Shown one piece after another: positions 1 through 8,425 of a stretch of DNA of 64,000 nucleotides. The translations under genes were made by a program, and so were the position numbers. Every line of letters begins with the position of its first letter. The stretch's first letter is position 1. The stretch lies in NCBI RefSeq assembly GCF_000014005.1, contig NC_008009.1:2108001-2172000 (forward strand), written 5' to 3'. The notes below the pieces were generated by a model. That model was not told where the DNA came from and ran no database searches. It saw nothing but the letters and a program-made list of their open reading frames with translations. The DNA is from Candidatus Koribacter versatilis Ellin345. Lineage in GTDB: Bacteria > Acidobacteriota > Terriglobia > Terriglobales > Acidobacteriaceae.

Positions 1-561
1 ATGGGTCTCTCCACCAAAGGACGGATCGAGGAAGCCACTTCAATTCTGCGTGAGGCTGCCGATACGGATCCTCTCATGCTGCCGGTGAACTACGCCTACG
101 GCCTGATGCTCTACTACAGTCATCGTTGGGATGAAGCCGCAGCCCAACTGCGGAGAGCGCTCGAGGTCCTCCCGACGATGCAACTTGCGCAAGGGATGAG
201 AAGCGTCGCGCTGGCGCGAGGCGGCCGCCACGAGGAAGCAAAAGCGCAGTACCAGGAGTTCATCCGCGATCATCCGACTACACCTTGGGGAACGATCGAA
301 GCCTACCTCGCAGCGCTCGCCGGCGAACGAGAGAAAGCCATGCAATTGCTAGCGGTACCCAGAACCCATCCGATTTCCTTGTTCTTTGCTGCCGGCGCGT
401 ACGGCGCACTAGGAGAACTCGACCTCGGATTCATTGAACTGGAGCGCGCCCGTGAGGTGCGTTTTAGCGTGTTGTGCACTGCCCGGGCAAATCCGATCTT
501 CGATCCTTACCGTTCGGATCCTCGGTGGCCCGGGTACCTGGAGTCGCTGCGTCTGAACTAG
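1..561 (+). CDS. TPR-repeat protein, 3' part only
   Basis: The frame is open from the first base of the window, so the ATG at position 1 may be internal and the true start may lie upstream. The 186 visible residues form helix-turn-helix pairs of TPR type (for example around residues 26-60 and 70-100), with Ala/Gly/Tyr at the usual TPR spacings. The C-terminal RSDPRWPGYLESLRL resembles the tail of acidobacterial proteins that join an N-terminal winged helix or Ser/Thr kinase to TPRs. That missing N-terminus would decide the function; here only a protein-protein interaction role can be supported. Confidence 0.75.
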   Translation: MGLSTKGRIEEATSILREAADTDPLMLPVNYAYGLMLYYSHRWDEAAAQLRRALEVLPTMQLAQGMRSVALARGGRHEEAKAQYQEFIRDHPTTPWGTIEAYLAALAGEREKAMQLLAVPRTHPISLFFAAGAYGALGELDLGFIELERAREVRFSVLCTARANPIFDPYRSDPRWPGYLESLRLN

Positions 562-678
562 CCACTGCTCGCGGAGCCGAACGCTGGAACCACAACTATC
601 ACGTCAGTACTTTCGCGCAGCTTATTTCGCGGTGGCGGCTGGAGTTACACTCTTTGCCAAGTTCCTGGAGGGCAGGCC

Positions 679-2127
679 GTGGGTATGAAGTCTCGGGTTT
701 GGGTGATGTTATTGGTTCTCCTGGCTTCGGCTGGCGCATTCGCGACCAAGGGCGATCCGATCAAGGCGCGCCTTGGGCGTTCGTATCGCTTCGAGCGCGG
801 AGGATGGGTCTATGTTCACCTGGAAGGCAAGCCAGCGGACCTTGGGTTCCAGCAGGGCTACCTGCTGTCAGCGGAGATCGAAGACGGTTTCAAAGTCGTG
901 CAACTGAGAGACACCCATGTCAGCAAGCACGACTGGGACTTTTTTCGGAAAGTCGCCCATGACATCTTCTGGCCGAAGATCGATCCCGAGTACCAGGCGG
1001 AGTTGAAGGGCATCCAGGAGGGGCTGGCGGCGAAAGGCTCGGAGCTCACCCTCGACGATGTGGTCGCACTCAATGGCATGGAAGAGATTGCTGATTACTA
1101 CGTTCCGTACCTGAACCGGCTGCAAGGCAAGCTGAATCCCAAGGGCGCGGTGGCGCAAGGGAACTGCAGCGCGTTCGTGGCTACGGGTAGCTATACGGCC
1201 GACGGCAAGATCGTGATCGCGCACAATAACTGGACGTCGTACATCAGCGGCGAGCGCTGGCGGATCATTTACGACGTGGTGCCCGAGCATGGCCTGCATT
1301 TCATCATGGATGGCTATCCGGGGACGATCACCAGTGGCGACGATTTCGGTATGAACTCGGAAGGCCTGGTGGTGACGGAGACGACGATCTCCGGCTTTGC
1401 CGGTTTCGATCCGGCAGGGAAGCCGGAATTTGTGCGTTCGCGCAAGGCGATGCAGTATGCCAAGGACATCGATCAGTGGATCAAAATCATGCAGGAGAGC
1501 AACAACGGCGCATATGCGAATGACTGGCTGCTGGCGGACCGCAAGACCAACGAGATTGCGCGCGTGGAACTGGGTCTGCTGCACTCGGCGGTGGATCGGT
1601 CGACGGACGGCTACTTCGTTGGCTCGAACTTCCCGACTGATGATGCTTTGATTCACGACGAGACGAACTTCGATGTAAAAGATGCCAACAGCTCGCCGAA
1701 TGCGCGGCGCAAGCGTTGGGAACAGGTCATCCAGCAGAACAAGGGCAAGATTGATGCCGACTTGGCGCGCAATTTCATGAGCGACCACTATGACGCCTTC
1801 GACAGCAAGAAAGAGGCGGACCTGCGATCGTTATGTGGGCACGGCGATACCGATCCGCGCGCCGAGAAGGTGTGGGAGCAGGATCCGTTCGAGCCGATGG
1901 GCGCAGTGAATGGCAAGACGGCTGACTTCCAGATGGTGAAGAGGATGAGCTTCTATGCGCGGACGGGGCATCCGTGCGGCGAGAAGTTCAAAGCCGAGCA
2001 ATTCCTGAAAACGCATCCGGAATTCAATTGGCAGGCGCCAGTCCTACACGACATGGTTGCCGGTCCCTGGGTCATCTTTACGGACCACGACTCGGAAGAC
2101 AGTGACGACGCGGACGCCGGGAATTAA
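679..2127 (+). CDS. Secreted C45-type/phospholipase-B-like hydrolase
   Basis: The 482-residue protein has an N-terminal hydrophobic signal segment (about residues 5-22). Its GNCSAF motif places Cys163 as the probable N-terminal nucleophile exposed by self-cleavage, followed by AHNNW (182-185). This is the pattern of Ntn-hydrolases of the peptidase C45/acyl-CoA:6-APA acyltransferase and phospholipase-B-like families, which cleave amide or acyl bonds. The GTG at 679 is preferred because GGAGGG at 667-672 sits six bases upstream; an ATG two codons later is also possible. Substrate cannot be told from sequence. It is probably exported and may be matured by cleavage before Cys163. Confidence 0.7.
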   Translation: MGMKSRVWVMLLVLLASAGAFATKGDPIKARLGRSYRFERGGWVYVHLEGKPADLGFQQGYLLSAEIEDGFKVVQLRDTHVSKHDWDFFRKVAHDIFWPKIDPEYQAELKGIQEGLAAKGSELTLDDVVALNGMEEIADYYVPYLNRLQGKLNPKGAVAQGNCSAFVATGSYTADGKIVIAHNNWTSYISGERWRIIYDVVPEHGLHFIMDGYPGTITSGDDFGMNSEGLVVTETTISGFAGFDPAGKPEFVRSRKAMQYAKDIDQWIKIMQESNNGAYANDWLLADRKTNEIARVELGLLHSAVDRSTDGYFVGSNFPTDDALIHDETNFDVKDANSSPNARRKRWEQVIQQNKGKIDADLARNFMSDHYDAFDSKKEADLRSLCGHGDTDPRAEKVWEQDPFEPMGAVNGKTADFQMVKRMSFYARTGHPCGEKFKAEQFLKTHPEFNWQAPVLHDMVAGPWVIFTDHDSEDSDDADAGN

Positions 2128-2140
2128 TCGGAGACAACCG

Positions 2141-2374
2141 CTAGCTGTCCTTCCGGTAGAGCAAATCGCGGATGGCCTGGCGACGCTCGGCGTCCGCTTC
2201 ATTCTTCGCCCGGCGTTCGACCGCGTCGAGGCGCTCTTTGCCGGACTCGCCAACGTTGTCGGACTCGGTGCAATCAGGGCAGCGGTTGGCGAAGCCTGGC
2301 TTGTCAGGCCTAAGCTCAAATTTTTCACCGCAAACAACGCACTTCTTAATCGGGAAAGCCATGGGACCCACCAT
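2141..2374 (-). CDS. Small zinc-ribbon protein
   Basis: This 77-residue protein starts at the ATG at 2374 (another in-frame ATG is at 2362). It carries CxxC at about residues 12-15 and a second CPDC about 20 residues later, a treble-clef/zinc-ribbon knuckle pair. A highly charged helical tail rich in Arg, Glu and Ala follows. The frame stays open further upstream, but that extension has no recognisable features. It converges with the hydrolase gene, 13 bp apart. Such proteins usually bind zinc and nucleic acid or a protein partner; no specific function can be assigned. Confidence 0.6.
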   Translation of the reverse strand: MVGPMAFPIKKCVVCGEKFELRPDKPGFANRCPDCTESDNVGESGKERLDAVERRAKNEADAERRQAIRDLLYRKDS

Positions 2375-2535
2375 GCGTGAAATCTCAAAAAATTCTAAAT
2401 CTCGAAGCGGCCGCGTCAACAGTCCCGGCAACCCTTCTTTCAAAAGTGTAAACGACCCTGCTGCCAGGCCAAAAGGTGCCGAATCCATTCACCTCTGGAA
2501 AACGTCTAACCAGTGCTAACTCATGGGCGTTCCGT

Positions 2536-2604
2536 GGGTTAGGCTGCCCTGGCAGGGCGAAACCCTTATATTCTGGAGGGTGGGGAAGTCCGGCTGAAAC
2601 CCGG
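2536..2604 (+). promoter_or_regulatory. Structured region and -10-like boxes upstream of ispH
   Basis: Two hairpins can be drawn. The first has an outer stem GGGTT (2536-2540)/AACCC (2561-2565) and an inner stem GCCCT/AGGGC (2546-2558). The second is CCGG/CCGG (2590-2604). TATATT (2567-2572) and TATACT (2614-2619) resemble -10 boxes; use of the second would give an almost leaderless ispH mRNA. No good -35 box is visible, so regulation is speculative. Confidence 0.3.
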
Positions 2605-2628
2605 CAGAGCACGTATACTGGATGGCAG

Positions 2629-3603
2629 ATGAGTTTCGATCAAACTGACAAGACTTTACTGTTGCTGAAGCCACGCGGCTTCTGCGCTGGGGTGGTTCGC
2701 GCCATCGACATCGTTCGCATTGCCCTTGAGGCGTTCGGGGCGCCGATTTATGTGCGCAAAGAGATTGTGCACAACCGCTACGTCGTGGACGACCTCGCCA
2801 GCAAGGGTGCCATTTTCGTCGACGAAATTGACGAAGTTCCCAATGGACAGCGGGTGATTTACTCCGCCCACGGCGTGTCACCGGAAGTCCGCGAGGCAAG
2901 CAAGAAGCGCGGCCTGCGCGTGATCGATGCTACTTGTCCGCTGGTCACCAAGGTCCACGTAGAGGCGATCAAATTTGCTAAGGAAGGGCACTCGCTCGTC
3001 TTGATCGGCCACCACGACCACGATGAGGTCGTCGGTACGCTCGGCGAGGCGCCGGATGTCACGTACGTCATCTCGACGCCGGAAGAGGTCCAGACGCTTG
3101 AGATTCCCGATCCGAATCGCGTGGCCTATCTGACGCAGACCACTTTGAGCCTCGATGAAACCGTGCACGTGATCGCTGCGCTCAAGCAGAAGTTCCCCAA
3201 CATTAAAGGACCGCACGCGCAGGATATCTGCTACGCCACCGAAAATCGCCAGACGGCGGTGAAGGATGTATCCGCTGAATGCGACCTGTTGCTGGTGGTG
3301 GGTTCGGACAACAGCTCGAACTCGAACCGGCTGGTGGAAGTGGCGCGCAATCTTCGAACCAAGTCTCATCTCATCGAGAACTTCAAGGCGATTCAGTCAG
3401 AGTGGCTGGAAGGCGTCCGCACGGTTGGGGTGACCGCGGGTGCGTCGGCACCGGAGATCTTGGTAGAGCAGGTCGTCGAGTTCCTGACCAGTAAGGGCTA
3501 CACGAACCTGAAGGAAGTGGAAGTTATGCCGGAGAATGTGCGCTTCGGACTGCCGCCCGAGATTGTTGCAGCCATTGGGTCGGCCCCGGCAGCGGCACAG
3601 TAA
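2629..3603 (+). CDS. ispH: 4-hydroxy-3-methylbut-2-enyl diphosphate reductase
   Basis: IspH (LytB) is the [4Fe-4S] enzyme of the last step of the methylerythritol phosphate pathway. It reduces HMBPP to isopentenyl and dimethylallyl diphosphate. The 324-residue protein keeps the three cluster cysteines at Cys19 (GFCAG), Cys103 (ATCPLV) and Cys201 (DICYAT). The HxxE loop is also present, with Glu133 matching the proton-transfer glutamate. The ATG at 2629 gives the normal family N-terminus; the frame is open further upstream but that part is not IspH-like. It sits 13 bp before the cyclase gene, so the operon couples C5 precursor supply to hopanoid synthesis. A weak GGATGG is the only ribosome-binding candidate. 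Confidence 0.95.
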   Translation: MSFDQTDKTLLLLKPRGFCAGVVRAIDIVRIALEAFGAPIYVRKEIVHNRYVVDDLASKGAIFVDEIDEVPNGQRVIYSAHGVSPEVREASKKRGLRVIDATCPLVTKVHVEAIKFAKEGHSLVLIGHHDHDEVVGTLGEAPDVTYVISTPEEVQTLEIPDPNRVAYLTQTTLSLDETVHVIAALKQKFPNIKGPHAQDICYATENRQTAVKDVSAECDLLLVVGSDNSSNSNRLVEVARNLRTKSHLIENFKAIQSEWLEGVRTVGVTAGASAPEILVEQVVEFLTSKGYTNLKEVEVMPENVRFGLPPEIVAAIGSAPAAAQ

Positions 3604-3616
3604 CGCCGGAGAACCG

Positions 3617-5590
3617 ATGGACGACAGACATATTCAATCGGAAATAACGTTCGGCAAGATTGACGGCATCCGCGAGCGCATTCAACAGGCGATGGATGCC
3701 GCCAAACGGTATCTCTTCTCGAAGCAGGATCCCGAAGGTTTCTGGTGCGGTGAACTCGAAGCCGACACCACGCTGCAATCCGATTACATCGTGATGCATA
3801 CACTGCTCGGCACCGGCGATCCGGTGAAGATGCAGAAGGCCGGGAAGCAGATCCTGCAGCACCAGAATCCAGACGGCGGGTGGAATATCTACCCCGACGG
3901 CCCTTCGAACATCAGCGCGGCTGTGAAGGCGTATTTCTCGCTCAAGCTGATCGGTCACAAGCCCGATGAGCCGGAGATGACGAAGGCCCGGGAGTGGATC
4001 CTGGCCCATGGCGGCGTGACTGCCTGCAACACATTTTCGAAGATGTATCTCTGCTTTTTCGGCCAGTACGACTACGACACGGTTCCAGCTATCCCGCCGG
4101 AGATCGTGCTCTTTCCGAACTGGTTCTGGTTCAACCTGTACGAGATATCGTCGTGGTCGCGCGGCATTCTTGTCCCGCTCGCAATCTGCTACGCGAAAAA
4201 ACCATTCAAGAAAATTCCCGACGAAGCAAACATCGACGAGCTGTTCGTCGAAGGGCGTCACGCCAATTTGCATTTGACCTGGGACAAGAAGCCTTTTTCG
4301 TGGCGGAACTTCTTCCTCGTGCTTAACAACATGGTGCACTTTTTCGAGCGCGTGCACGTGCGTCCGCTGCGCAAGCTCGCAATGAAGCGGGCAGAGAAAT
4401 GGATGCTCGAGCGCCTCGAGATGAGTGACGGACTCGGTGGGATCTATCCTGCGATTTTGAATTCAATCATTGCGCTGCGCGCACTTGGATATTCCACGGA
4501 CGATCCGCAGGTGATCCGTGCGATGGACGAGTTCGAGAAGCTCGGTATCGAGGAAGACGACACATTCCGCATGCAACCGTGCATGTCACCAGTGTGGGAC
4601 ACGGCATACGCGCTGTATGCGCTTGGCGAAGCCGGCGTGCCGGGCAGCGATCCACGCATGCAAAAGGCCGCTGAGTGGATGCTGAAGAAGCAGGTGACGC
4701 ACAAGGGCGATTGGGCGGTGAAAGTCCGCAACGTGCAGCCGGGTGGCTGGTACTTCGAGTTCAATAACGAGTTCTATCCCGACGTGGACGACACCGCTCA
4801 GGTGATTCTGTCGCTGAACCACGTGCGGACATCCAACGAACGCTACCAGGACGACACCGTCAAGCGCGCTCTCGACTGGCAACTCGCCATGCAGTGCAAG
4901 AACGGCGGCTGGGCCTCGTTTGATAAAGACAACAACAAGATGGTCTTCCAGTACATCCCGTTCGCTGACCACAACGCCATGCTCGATCCGGCGACGGTCG
5001 ACATTACGGGACGCGTCCTGGAAGCCCTCTCGCATCACGGGTACTCGCTGAAGGACAAAGTTGTGCAGCGCGCCGTCAAGTTCATTCAGAGTGAGCAAGA
5101 ACCTGACGGTTCCTGGTTTGGTCGCTGGGGCGTGAACTACATCTACGGCACCATGCTTTGCCTCCGCGGACTCGCGGCGGTCGGCGTGGATCACCACGAA
5201 CCCATGGTGCAACAGGCAGCCGAATGGTTGCGTATGGTGCAGAACCCCGACGGTGGTTGGGGCGAAAGCGTGGGCTCATACGACGATCCGAAATTGCGCG
5301 GGCAGGGACCGAGCACGGCCTCGCAGACAGCATGGGCTGTAATGGGGTTGCTGGCGGCGAATGATCTGCGGAGCGATTCGGTGACGCGCGGTATCGCGTG
5401 GCTGCTTGAGAACCAAAAGCCGAATGGATCTTGGTGGGAAAAGTGGATCACTGGCACCGGTTTCCCGCGCGTGTTCTACCTCAAATACACCATGTACGCC
5501 GAGTATTTCCCGCTCATCGCTTTTGCCGAGTATCTGCGGCGTTTGAATACGCCGCTCGATGAGAAGGTGAAGCTCGGACCACAGGCGTAG
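3617..5590 (+). CDS. shc: Squalene-hopene cyclase
   Basis: This enzyme folds and cyclises squalene to hopene/hopanol at the membrane, the committed step of hopanoid synthesis (hpnF). The 657 residues match family length. The protonating DxDD motif is at 389-392 (PDVDDTAQ). Several QW repeats (Gln...GG/GxW) are visible, for example near 83-89 and in the C-terminal third (NPDGGWGES, KPNGSWW), and they stiffen the double alpha-barrel. The start at 3617 follows CGGAGAACC after the ispH stop. Genes for making squalene (hpnC, hpnD, hpnE) lie at the other end of the same (+) run. Confidence 0.96.
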   Translation: MDDRHIQSEITFGKIDGIRERIQQAMDAAKRYLFSKQDPEGFWCGELEADTTLQSDYIVMHTLLGTGDPVKMQKAGKQILQHQNPDGGWNIYPDGPSNISAAVKAYFSLKLIGHKPDEPEMTKAREWILAHGGVTACNTFSKMYLCFFGQYDYDTVPAIPPEIVLFPNWFWFNLYEISSWSRGILVPLAICYAKKPFKKIPDEANIDELFVEGRHANLHLTWDKKPFSWRNFFLVLNNMVHFFERVHVRPLRKLAMKRAEKWMLERLEMSDGLGGIYPAILNSIIALRALGYSTDDPQVIRAMDEFEKLGIEEDDTFRMQPCMSPVWDTAYALYALGEAGVPGSDPRMQKAAEWMLKKQVTHKGDWAVKVRNVQPGGWYFEFNNEFYPDVDDTAQVILSLNHVRTSNERYQDDTVKRALDWQLAMQCKNGGWASFDKDNNKMVFQYIPFADHNAMLDPATVDITGRVLEALSHHGYSLKDKVVQRAVKFIQSEQEPDGSWFGRWGVNYIYGTMLCLRGLAAVGVDHHEPMVQQAAEWLRMVQNPDGGWGESVGSYDDPKLRGQGPSTASQTAWAVMGLLAANDLRSDSVTRGIAWLLENQKPNGSWWEKWITGTGFPRVFYLKYTMYAEYFPLIAFAEYLRRLNTPLDEKVKLGPQA

Positions 5591-5593
5591 CTC

Positions 5594-6580
5594 TTGAAAG
5601 CTTTCGTTACAGGGGCGACCGGATTCGTAGGCAGTCATGTGGCCGAGCTGTTAGAGGCCATGGGTGCCGAGGTTCGTGTGCTTACGCGCAAGACGAGCCG
5701 TAGCGAGAACCTCGAGATGCTGAAGGCCGAGCGTATCGTCGGCGATCTGCGGGATTTCGACTCGCTGAAGAAAGGCATGGCTGGCTGCGAGGTCGTATTT
5801 CATGTCGCGGCCGATTACCGGCTCTGGACGCGCAATCCGGAAGAGATGTACGCCTCGAACGTTGAGGGGACTCGATCAATCATCCGCGCCGCGCAGGAGA
5901 CCGGAGTTCGGCGAGTGGTCTATACCTCGAGCGTGGCGACCATGGGATTCGGCTACAACGGTTACATCGTCAATGAAGCGACCCCCGTGCATGCTGGAAT
6001 GATGATCGGCCACTACAAGAAGTCGAAGTTCCAGGCCGAGCAGGTGGCGCTGGAAATGGCACAGGCCGGAGCGGATGTGGTGATTGTGAACCCGAGCACG
6101 CCGATCGGAGAGCGCGACATCAAGCCGACACCGACTGGCCAGATCGTTGTGGACTTTTTGAAGAAGAAATTCCCCGCTTACGTGGATACGGGCCTGAATC
6201 TGGTGGATGTCCGCGAGTGCGCGCAGGGTCACATCAACGCGATGGAGCGCGGACGCAGTGGGGAACGATACATTCTCGGGGGCGAGAACCTGACGTTGAA
6301 GCAGATTCTCGACAAGCTTGCTTCGATCTCGGGACTGCCCTCACCGAAGGTAAAGTTACCTTATGCTGTTGCGCTCGCGGCCGGCGCGGTGGATACCGTT
6401 GTTACCGGCTACATCCGCGGGAAAGAGCCGCGAGCGAATCTTGACGCTGTGCGCATGGGCAGGAAGAAAATGTATGTCTCCTCTGCTAAGGCGGAGGCGG
6501 ATCTTGGTTACAAGGCAGGGTCTGCGAACGACGGGCTACGCCGCGCGGCGGAATGGTTTCGCGCCCATGGGTACGCATAA
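5594..6580 (+). CDS. hpnA: Hopanoid-associated sugar epimerase/dehydrogenase HpnA
   Basis: This is an extended short-chain dehydrogenase of 328 residues. The NAD(P)-binding GATGFVGSH is at 7-15, a Ser-rich catalytic strand (YTSSVATMG) at 110-118, and the YxxxK pair is Tyr141/Lys145. HpnA proteins are found beside shc and are thought to act on the sugar part of hopanoid side chains; the exact substrate is not established. Translation starts with TTG at 5594, three bases after the shc stop, and the fit to the family N-terminus (MKAFVTGATGF) is exact. The stop shares one base with the next start (TAATG). Confidence 0.9.
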   Translation: MKAFVTGATGFVGSHVAELLEAMGAEVRVLTRKTSRSENLEMLKAERIVGDLRDFDSLKKGMAGCEVVFHVAADYRLWTRNPEEMYASNVEGTRSIIRAAQETGVRRVVYTSSVATMGFGYNGYIVNEATPVHAGMMIGHYKKSKFQAEQVALEMAQAGADVVIVNPSTPIGERDIKPTPTGQIVVDFLKKKFPAYVDTGLNLVDVRECAQGHINAMERGRSGERYILGGENLTLKQILDKLASISGLPSPKVKLPYAVALAAGAVDTVVTGYIRGKEPRANLDAVRMGRKKMYVSSAKAEADLGYKAGSANDGLRRAAEWFRAHGYA

Positions 6581-7287
6581 TGGCAGGCCGTGTCGCGATT
6601 GTTTGTGCCATGCGGCAGGAAGTCAAGTCGCTGGTACGTGGCTGGCGCAAGGTCCGCGAACGCGGGTTGACGTTCTTTGAAAGTGAACGGGCGGTGGTGG
6701 TCGTGGCTGGCATCGGAACCGCACCCGCGGCGATGGCATCCATGACGTTGGTCGCGCGTGAGCAGCCAAGTTGCCTGGTTTCGGCAGGGTTTGCGGGAGC
6801 GTTGCGGCGCGACCTGAAAATCGGAGATGTGTTGGTCCCTAGCACAATCGTTAATGTTGCGACCGGGAAGCGCTTCACCAGCCAATCGCCGGAATCGGGC
6901 GGAACGATTGTCAGTGGTCGCTCCATCGCCGGCGAAGATCGAAAGCGAGAATTGCGCGAAGAGTTCGTCGCCGACGCTATCGAAATGGAAGCCGCAGGCG
7001 TTGCGAGCATCGCTGATTCCTGCGGACTGCCGTTTTATGCCGTGAAGGCGATTTCGGACGAGGTGGACTTTCCCATGCCGCCGATGAACGAGTTTGTGGA
7101 CACGGGGGGCACGTTCCACGCTGTGAAGTTTGGAGCGAAATTGCTGTTTCGCCCGTCCTGGTGGGGCCCAACTCGGGCCTTAGCACGGAATAGCCATAAG
7201 GCCTCTATGGAGCTTTGTAAAGCGTTGGAGCATCATATTGAGCAGTTCAGCAATCACGAACAGGGAGCATTGAAGCCGCAATCCTAG
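6580..7287 (+). CDS. hpnG: Hopanoid-associated nucleoside phosphorylase HpnG
   Basis: The 235-residue protein belongs to the nucleoside phosphorylase/MTAN superfamily. Visible signatures are VVAGIGTAPA (41-50), the substrate-site AIEMEAAGVA (133-142) and the catalytic AISDEVD with Asp160. HpnG is known to remove adenine from adenosylhopane, giving the ribosyl intermediate of bacteriohopanetetrol side chains. The adenosylhopane itself is made by radical-SAM HpnH, which is not in this window. The start overlaps the hpnA stop by one base. The residues after about 180 (HAVKFGAKLLFRPSWW) suit a membrane-proximal substrate. Confidence 0.88.
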   Translation: MAGRVAIVCAMRQEVKSLVRGWRKVRERGLTFFESERAVVVVAGIGTAPAAMASMTLVAREQPSCLVSAGFAGALRRDLKIGDVLVPSTIVNVATGKRFTSQSPESGGTIVSGRSIAGEDRKRELREEFVADAIEMEAAGVASIADSCGLPFYAVKAISDEVDFPMPPMNEFVDTGGTFHAVKFGAKLLFRPSWWGPTRALARNSHKASMELCKALEHHIEQFSNHEQGALKPQS

Positions 7288-7300
7288 CGGTGCGTACTTT

Positions 7301-8425
7301 ATGTCGACTGCGACACAAATTGGCAATGAGAAGGATGAGGCGATTCCCGCTTCGATGAAAGCTGCGGTGTACCACGGCCTCAATGATGTCCGCCTCGAGA
7401 CTGTACCGGTGCCCGAGATCGGGCGTGGGGAAGTGCTCATCCGGGTTGCGTCTTGCGGTATTTGCGGCACCGACCTAAAGAAGATCTCGACGGGTTCCCA
7501 TTCCGCGCCCCGCATTTTTGGCCACGAGACTGCCGGAGTCATTGCTGCAGCTGGCGACGGCGTGACAAAGTTTCAAGTCGGCGATCGCGTTCTCGCCTTC
7601 CACCACATCCCATGCCAGGAGTGCTACTACTGTCGACACAAAGTGTTTGCGCAGTGTCCGACATACAAAAAGGTCGGGGTCACGGCAGGCTACGAACCAA
7701 GCGGTGGGGGATTCTCCGAGTATGTGCGAGTAATGGACTGGATCGTGGATCGGGGCGGCGTAGTGAAACTCCCTGATCATGTTTCGTATGACCTCGCAAC
7801 CTTCGTGGAGCCGGTGAACACCTGCCAGAAGGCTATTGAAACGATGGCGCTTAAGTCTGGGGAAACGGTGTTGGTGATCGGCCAAGGTGCAATTGGCATG
7901 ATCTTGGCGTTCCTGGCACAAAGGGCCGGAGCAACGGTGATTACCTCCGATTTGTTCCCACAGAGGCTTACAATAGGAGAGTCTCTGGGGCTGAAAAACG
8001 GGATAGATGCCAATCAGACAGACGTTGTGGCCCATATGCGCGACCTTACGGAAGGACGCGGTGCCGATGCGTCGATTTTGGCGGTTCCGGTGAACGGCTT
8101 GATCCGCACGGCTATGGACGCGGTCCGGCCCGGCGGTAGAGTGATGTTATTTGCGCACACTCAGCGCACGGAGGCGAAGTTCGACCCTTCCGCGGTGTGT
8201 ATGGATGAGAAAACGCTGCTGGGTTCGTATAGCGCTTCAGTAGATTTACAGAAAGATTCGGTAGATTTTGTATTCAGCCGCGAGATGGACCTGGAAAAGT
8301 TGATCTCGCATCGCTTCCCGCTGGAGCAGGCGGTGGAAGCTTTGCAGTTGGCGGCGCGCCCGCAACCGGATTCGCTCAAGATCATGATCGAACCTCGTAT
8401 GGCGTGGGAAGGACAGGCGAAGTGA
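7301..8425 (+). CDS. Zinc-dependent medium-chain alcohol dehydrogenase, copy 1
   Basis: This 374-residue protein is of the sorbitol/threonine dehydrogenase type. Catalytic zinc ligands are Cys55 (GICGTD), His75 and Glu76 (GHE) and possibly Glu170. The structural zinc is held by Cys105, Cys108, Cys111 and Cys119. A Rossmann motif, VIGQGAIGM, is at 192-200. It follows hpnG by 13 bp and overlaps the next gene, so it is cotranscribed with the hopanoid genes. Position suggests a redox step on a polyol side chain or its sugar precursor, but the family is broad and the substrate is unknown. Confidence 0.85.
   Translation: MSTATQIGNEKDEAIPASMKAAVYHGLNDVRLETVPVPEIGRGEVLIRVASCGICGTDLKKISTGSHSAPRIFGHETAGVIAAAGDGVTKFQVGDRVLAFHHIPCQECYYCRHKVFAQCPTYKKVGVTAGYEPSGGGFSEYVRVMDWIVDRGGVVKLPDHVSYDLATFVEPVNTCQKAIETMALKSGETVLVIGQGAIGMILAFLAQRAGATVITSDLFPQRLTIGESLGLKNGIDANQTDVVAHMRDLTEGRGADASILAVPVNGLIRTAMDAVRPGGRVMLFAHTQRTEAKFDPSAVCMDEKTLLGSYSASVDLQKDSVDFVFSREMDLEKLISHRFPLEQAVEALQLAARPQPDSLKIMIEPRMAWEGQAK

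Noticed and set aside
868-1788. 306-codon open frame opposite the C45-type hydrolase
   Set aside because: It lies wholly antisense to a gene with a clear signal peptide and catalytic motif, and its product is low-complexity Arg/His/Val-rich.
2580-2612. GGGGAAGTCCGGCTGAAACCCGG-like stretch resembling part of a cobalamin riboswitch
   Set aside because: Only a short similarity is present; the B12 box and the conserved core helices are missing, and ispH is not a typical target.
3524-4357. 277-codon open frame opposite shc
   Set aside because: Antisense to the cyclase; composition is typical of a GC-rich shadow frame.
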